A DNA stretch of 64,000 nt from Pegoplata infirma (taxonomy: Eukaryota; Arthropoda; Insecta; Diptera; Anthomyiidae): assembly GCA_963921195.1 (NCBI GenBank), contig OY992537.1, positions 148,731,841 through 148,795,840 on the forward strand, given 5' to 3'. Every line of letters begins with the position of its first letter. Within the stretch, counting starts at the first letter, position 1. The position numbers were made by a program, and so were the translations under genes. The notes beneath the pieces were generated by a model. It was given only the letters and a program-made list of their open reading frames with translations, made no database searches and had not been told where the DNA came from. Below, piece after piece: positions 60,225 through 64,000 of this stretch.

Positions 60225-63200
60225 TAATGGGTTTCTCATAAAAATGAAAAATAAACTTTGCATAAATGCATATATCTCTGTAAGTACCAGCCCGATTGTC
60301 TCACATTTGGTTCCAGAGGAAAGATAAAGTCTCAATCTTTTATTTTTTTGTTATTTTGACAAAATCGGAGCAATAGTTGCAGAGATACAGCCGTTGAAAG
60401 TAAAAGGTCTCCAGACTACGAAAAATTACAACTTTATCATTTTTGAAAAAATAATTTTTTTAAAAAATTTAAAATCGAGCAATCTCTTTTATTCTATTTA
60501 AACTTTATTGAAAAAGATTTAAATTCGTGCAAAGGCATTTGAAATCGAAATAATGGTAACCTTGATATAGCCATTTCAAGTTATTACAAGTAACCCGAAA
60601 ATATTTTTGATATGAATGCATAAATATCTGTTAATACTAGTCTGATAGTCTTAATTTTTTTCTGTCATGATAAAGCTAATATACTTATGCATCCTAATTT
60701 TTATAGAGTCAATATCGGATCATTATTTACCGAGTTATAGCAATTTAAAAATGAGGGTCTCCAAAAAACCTTAAATAATGGGTTTCTCATAAAAATGAAA
60801 AAAAAAACTTTGCATAAATGCATATATCTCTGTAAGTACCAGCCCGATTGTCTCACATTTGGTTCCAGAGGAAAGATAAAGTCTCAATCTTTTATTTTTT
60901 TGTTATTTTGACAAAATCGGAGCAATAGTTGCAGAGATACAGCCGTTGAAAGTAAAAGGTCTCCAGACTACGAAAAATTACAAGTTTATCATTTTTGAAA
61001 AAATAAATTTTTTTAAAAATTTAAAATCGAGCAATCTCTTTTATTCTATTTAAACTTTATTGAAAAAGATTTAAATTCGTGCAAAGGCATTAGAAAACGA
61101 TAGAATGGTAACCTTGATATAGCCATTTCAAGTTATTACAAGTAACCCGAAAATATTTTTGATATGAATGCATAAATATCTGTTAATACTAGTCCGGTAG
61201 TCTTAATTTTTTTCTGTCATGATAAAGCTAATATACTTATGCCTTCTAGTTTTTATAGAGTCAAAATCGGATCATTATTTACCGAGTTATAGCAATTTAA
61301 AAATGAGGGTCTCCAAAAAACCTTAAATAATGGGTTTCTCATAAAAATGAAAAAAAAACTTTGCATAAATGCATATATCTCTGTAAGTACCAGCCCGATT
61401 GTCTCACATTTGGTTCCAGAGGAAAGATAAAGTCTCAATCTTTTATTTTTTTGTTATTTTGACAAAATCGGAGCAATAGTTGCAGAGATACAGCCGTTGA
61501 AAGTAAAAGGTCTCCAGACTACGAAAAATTACAAGTTTATCATTTTTGAAAAAAAAATTTTTTTTAAAAATTTAAAATCGAGCAATCTCTTTTATTCGAA
61601 TTAAACTTTATTGAAAAAGATTTAAATTCGTGCAAAGGCATTTGAAATCGATATAATGGTAACCTTGATATAGCCATTTCAAGTTATTACAAGTAACCCG
61701 AAAATATTTTTGATATGAATGCATAAATATCTGTTAATACTAGTCCGATAGTCTTAATTTTTTTCTGTCATGATAAAGCTAATATACTTATGCATTCTAA
61801 TTTTTATAGAGTCAAAATCGGATCATTATTTACCGAGTTATAGCAATTTAAAAATGAGGGTCTCAAAAAAACCTTAAATAATGGGTTTCTCATAAAAATG
61901 AAAAAAAAAAACTTTGCATAAATGCATATATCTCTGTAAGTACCAGCCCGATTGTCTCACATTTGGTTCCAGAGGAAAGATAAAGTCTCAATCTTTTATT
62001 TTTTTGTTATTTTGACAAAATCGGAGCAATAGTTGCAGAGATACAGCCGTTGAGAGTAAAAGGTCTCCAGACTACGAAAAATTACAAGTTTATCATTTTT
62101 GAAAAAAAAAATTTTTTTTAAAAATTTAAAATCGAGCAATCTCTTTTATTCTATTTAAACTTAATTGAAAAAGATTTAAATTCGTGCAAAGGCATTAGAA
62201 AACGATAGAATTGTAACCTTGATATAGCCATTTCAAGTTATTACAAGTAACCCGAAAATATTTTTGATATGAATGCATAAATATCTGTTAATACTAGTCT
62301 GATAGTCTTAAATTTTTTCTGTCATGATAAAGCTAATATACTTATGCATTCTAGTTTTTATAGAGTCAAAATCGCATCATTATTTACCGAGTTATAGCAA
62401 TTTAAAAATGAGGGTCTCCAAAAAACCTTAAATAATGGGTTTCTCATAAAAATGAAAAAAAACTTTGCATAAATGCATATATCTCTGTAAGTACCAGCCC
62501 GATTGTCTCACATTTGGTTCCAGAGGAAAGATAAAGTCTCAATCTTTTATTTTTTTGTTATTTTGACAAAATCGGAGCAATAGTTGCAGAGATACAGCCG
62601 TTGAAAGTAAAAGGTCTCCAGACTACGAAAAATTACAAGTTTATCATTTTTGAAAAAATAAATTTTTTTAAAAATTTAAAATCGAGCAATCTCTTTTATT
62701 CTAATTAAACTTTATTGAAAAAGATTTAAATTCGTGCAAAGGCATTTGAAATTGATATAATGGTAACCTTGATATAGCCATTTCAAGTTATTACAAGTAA
62801 CCCGAAAATATTTTTGATATGAATGCATAAATATCTGTTAATACTAGTCCGATAGTCTTAATTTTTTTCTGTCATGATAAAGCTAATATACTTATGCATT
62901 CTAGTTTTTATAGAGTCAAAATCGGATCATTATTTACCGAGTTATAGCAATTTAAAAATGAGGGTCTCCAAGAAACCTTAAATAATGGGTTTCTCATAAA
63001 AATGAAAAAAAAAAACTTTGAATAAATGCATATATCTCTGTAAGTACCAGCCCGATTGCCTCACATTTGGTTCCAGAGGAAAGATAAAGTCTCAATCTTT
63101 TATTTTTTTGTTATTTTGACAAAATCGGAGCAATAGTTGCAGAGATACAGCCGTTGAAAGTAAAAGGTCTCCAGACTACGAAAAATTACAAGTTTATCAT

Positions 63201-64000
63201 TTTTGAAAAAATAAATTTTTTTAAAAATTTAAAATCGAGCAATCTCTTTTATTCTAATTAAACTTTATTGAAAAAGATTTAAATTCGTGCAAAGGCATTT
63301 GAAATCGATATAATGGTAACCTTGATATAGCCATTTCAAGTTATTACAAGTAACCCGAAAATATTTTTGATATGAATGCATAAATATCTGTTAATACTAG
63401 TCCGATAGTCTTAATTTTTTTCTGTCATGATAAAGCTAATATACTTATGCATTCTAGTTTTTATAGAGTCAAAATCGGATCATTATTTACCGAGTTATAG
63501 CAATTTAAAAATGAGGGTCTCCAAGAAACCTTAAATAATGGGTTTCTCATAAAAATAAAAAAAAAACTTTTCATAAATGCATATATCTCTGTAAGTACCA
63601 GCCCGATTGCCTCACATTTGGTTCCAGAGGAAAGATAAAGTCTCAATCTTTTATTTTTTTGTTATTTTGACAAAATCGGAGCAATAGTTGCAGAGATACA
63701 GCCGTTGAAAGTAAAAGGTCTCCAGACTACGAAAAATTAGAAGTTTATCATTTTGAAAAAATAAATTTTTTTAAAAATTTAAAATCGAGCAATCTCTTTT
63801 ATTCTATTTAAACTTTATTGAAAAAAATTTAAATTCGTGCAAAGGCATTTGAAATCGAAATAATGGTAACCTTGATATAGCCATTTCAAGTTATTACAAG
63901 TAACCCGAAAATATTTTTGATATGAATGCATAAATATCTGTTAATACTAGTCCGATAGTCTTAATTTTTTTCTGTCATGATAAAGCTAATATTCTTATGC
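60225..64000 (+). repeat. 551-bp satellite array, segment 8
   Basis: This holds the rest of the monomer begun at 49393, which has D tags (aaaataaac, acaacttt) but an E-like end (tctgat, ctaattttt). Monomers at 60730, 61282, 61833, 62387, 62937 and 63490 follow, classes F, G, H, A, B, C, the same order as elsewhere. The window ends inside a C monomer. No gene. Confidence 0.96.

Noticed and set aside
2683..60227. A shared insertion hotspot in the monomer
   Set aside because: The insertions fall at different monomer positions (after cttaatttttt, tatactt, tatttacc, gatatag, gcattcta and ccttaaataa), so no common site is seen.
1..64000. CRISPR array
   Set aside because: Tandem direct repeats are abundant but there is no short repeat with unique spacers; the unit is 551 bp and the context is eukaryotic.

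Overview
The window is repeat DNA from an insect genome, most likely a higher fly (Diptera). This is inferred from the transposon types (a jockey-clade LINE, a second APE-type LINE, a gag-bearing LTR element, several short TIR elements) and the very A+T-rich sequence. No host gene, tRNA, rRNA or CRISPR array was found. It looks like satellite heterochromatin (pericentromeric, Y-linked or similar), although no chromosome assignment is possible from sequence alone.

About 42 kb (two thirds) is one satellite with a monomer of about 551 bp, roughly 76 head-to-tail copies all in one orientation. Three levels of order are visible. Each monomer is a degenerate trimer of sub-units of about 203, 180 and 170 bp. 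Monomers fall into about eight variant classes (labelled A-H here, plus a recurrent extra class I) that recur in the same order; the clearest complete run is 21499-25912. Between 38743 and 45880 a derived five-monomer unit (2757-2758 bp) has been amplified, and it carries a chimeric monomer (head of B, tail of D). A still larger duplication (offset 10.1-10.65 kb) is marked by a 168-bp insertion present at the same site in two monomers.

The array is broken by insertions whose target duplications rebuild the monomer exactly. In order they are: a 1,801-bp TIR element with two giant palindromes (2691-4491); a 1,585-bp element with a TT target duplication (7836-9420) that contains a 413-bp hAT-like MITE (8509-8921); a full-length jockey-clade LINE with both ORFs open (16632-21493); an internally deleted LTR retrotransposon on the minus strand (26857-29587); two copies of a 168-bp MITE (35230-35397, 45881-46048); and a complex at 49442-60224. 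The complex is a foldback element with 1-kb arms. One arm holds a TT-type element, which in turn holds a CAC-TTA element, and a minus-strand LINE with an intact 966-aa ORF has inserted so that 2.3 kb of satellite plus foldback lies on both of its sides.

The only convincing coding regions are the retrotransposon ORFs: jockey ORF1 and ORF2, the truncated LTR gag with a small upstream ORF, and the minus-strand LINE ORF2. The 61-aa minus-strand ORF seen in many satellite monomers is judged non-coding. The monomer classes and similarities were read by eye without alignment software.
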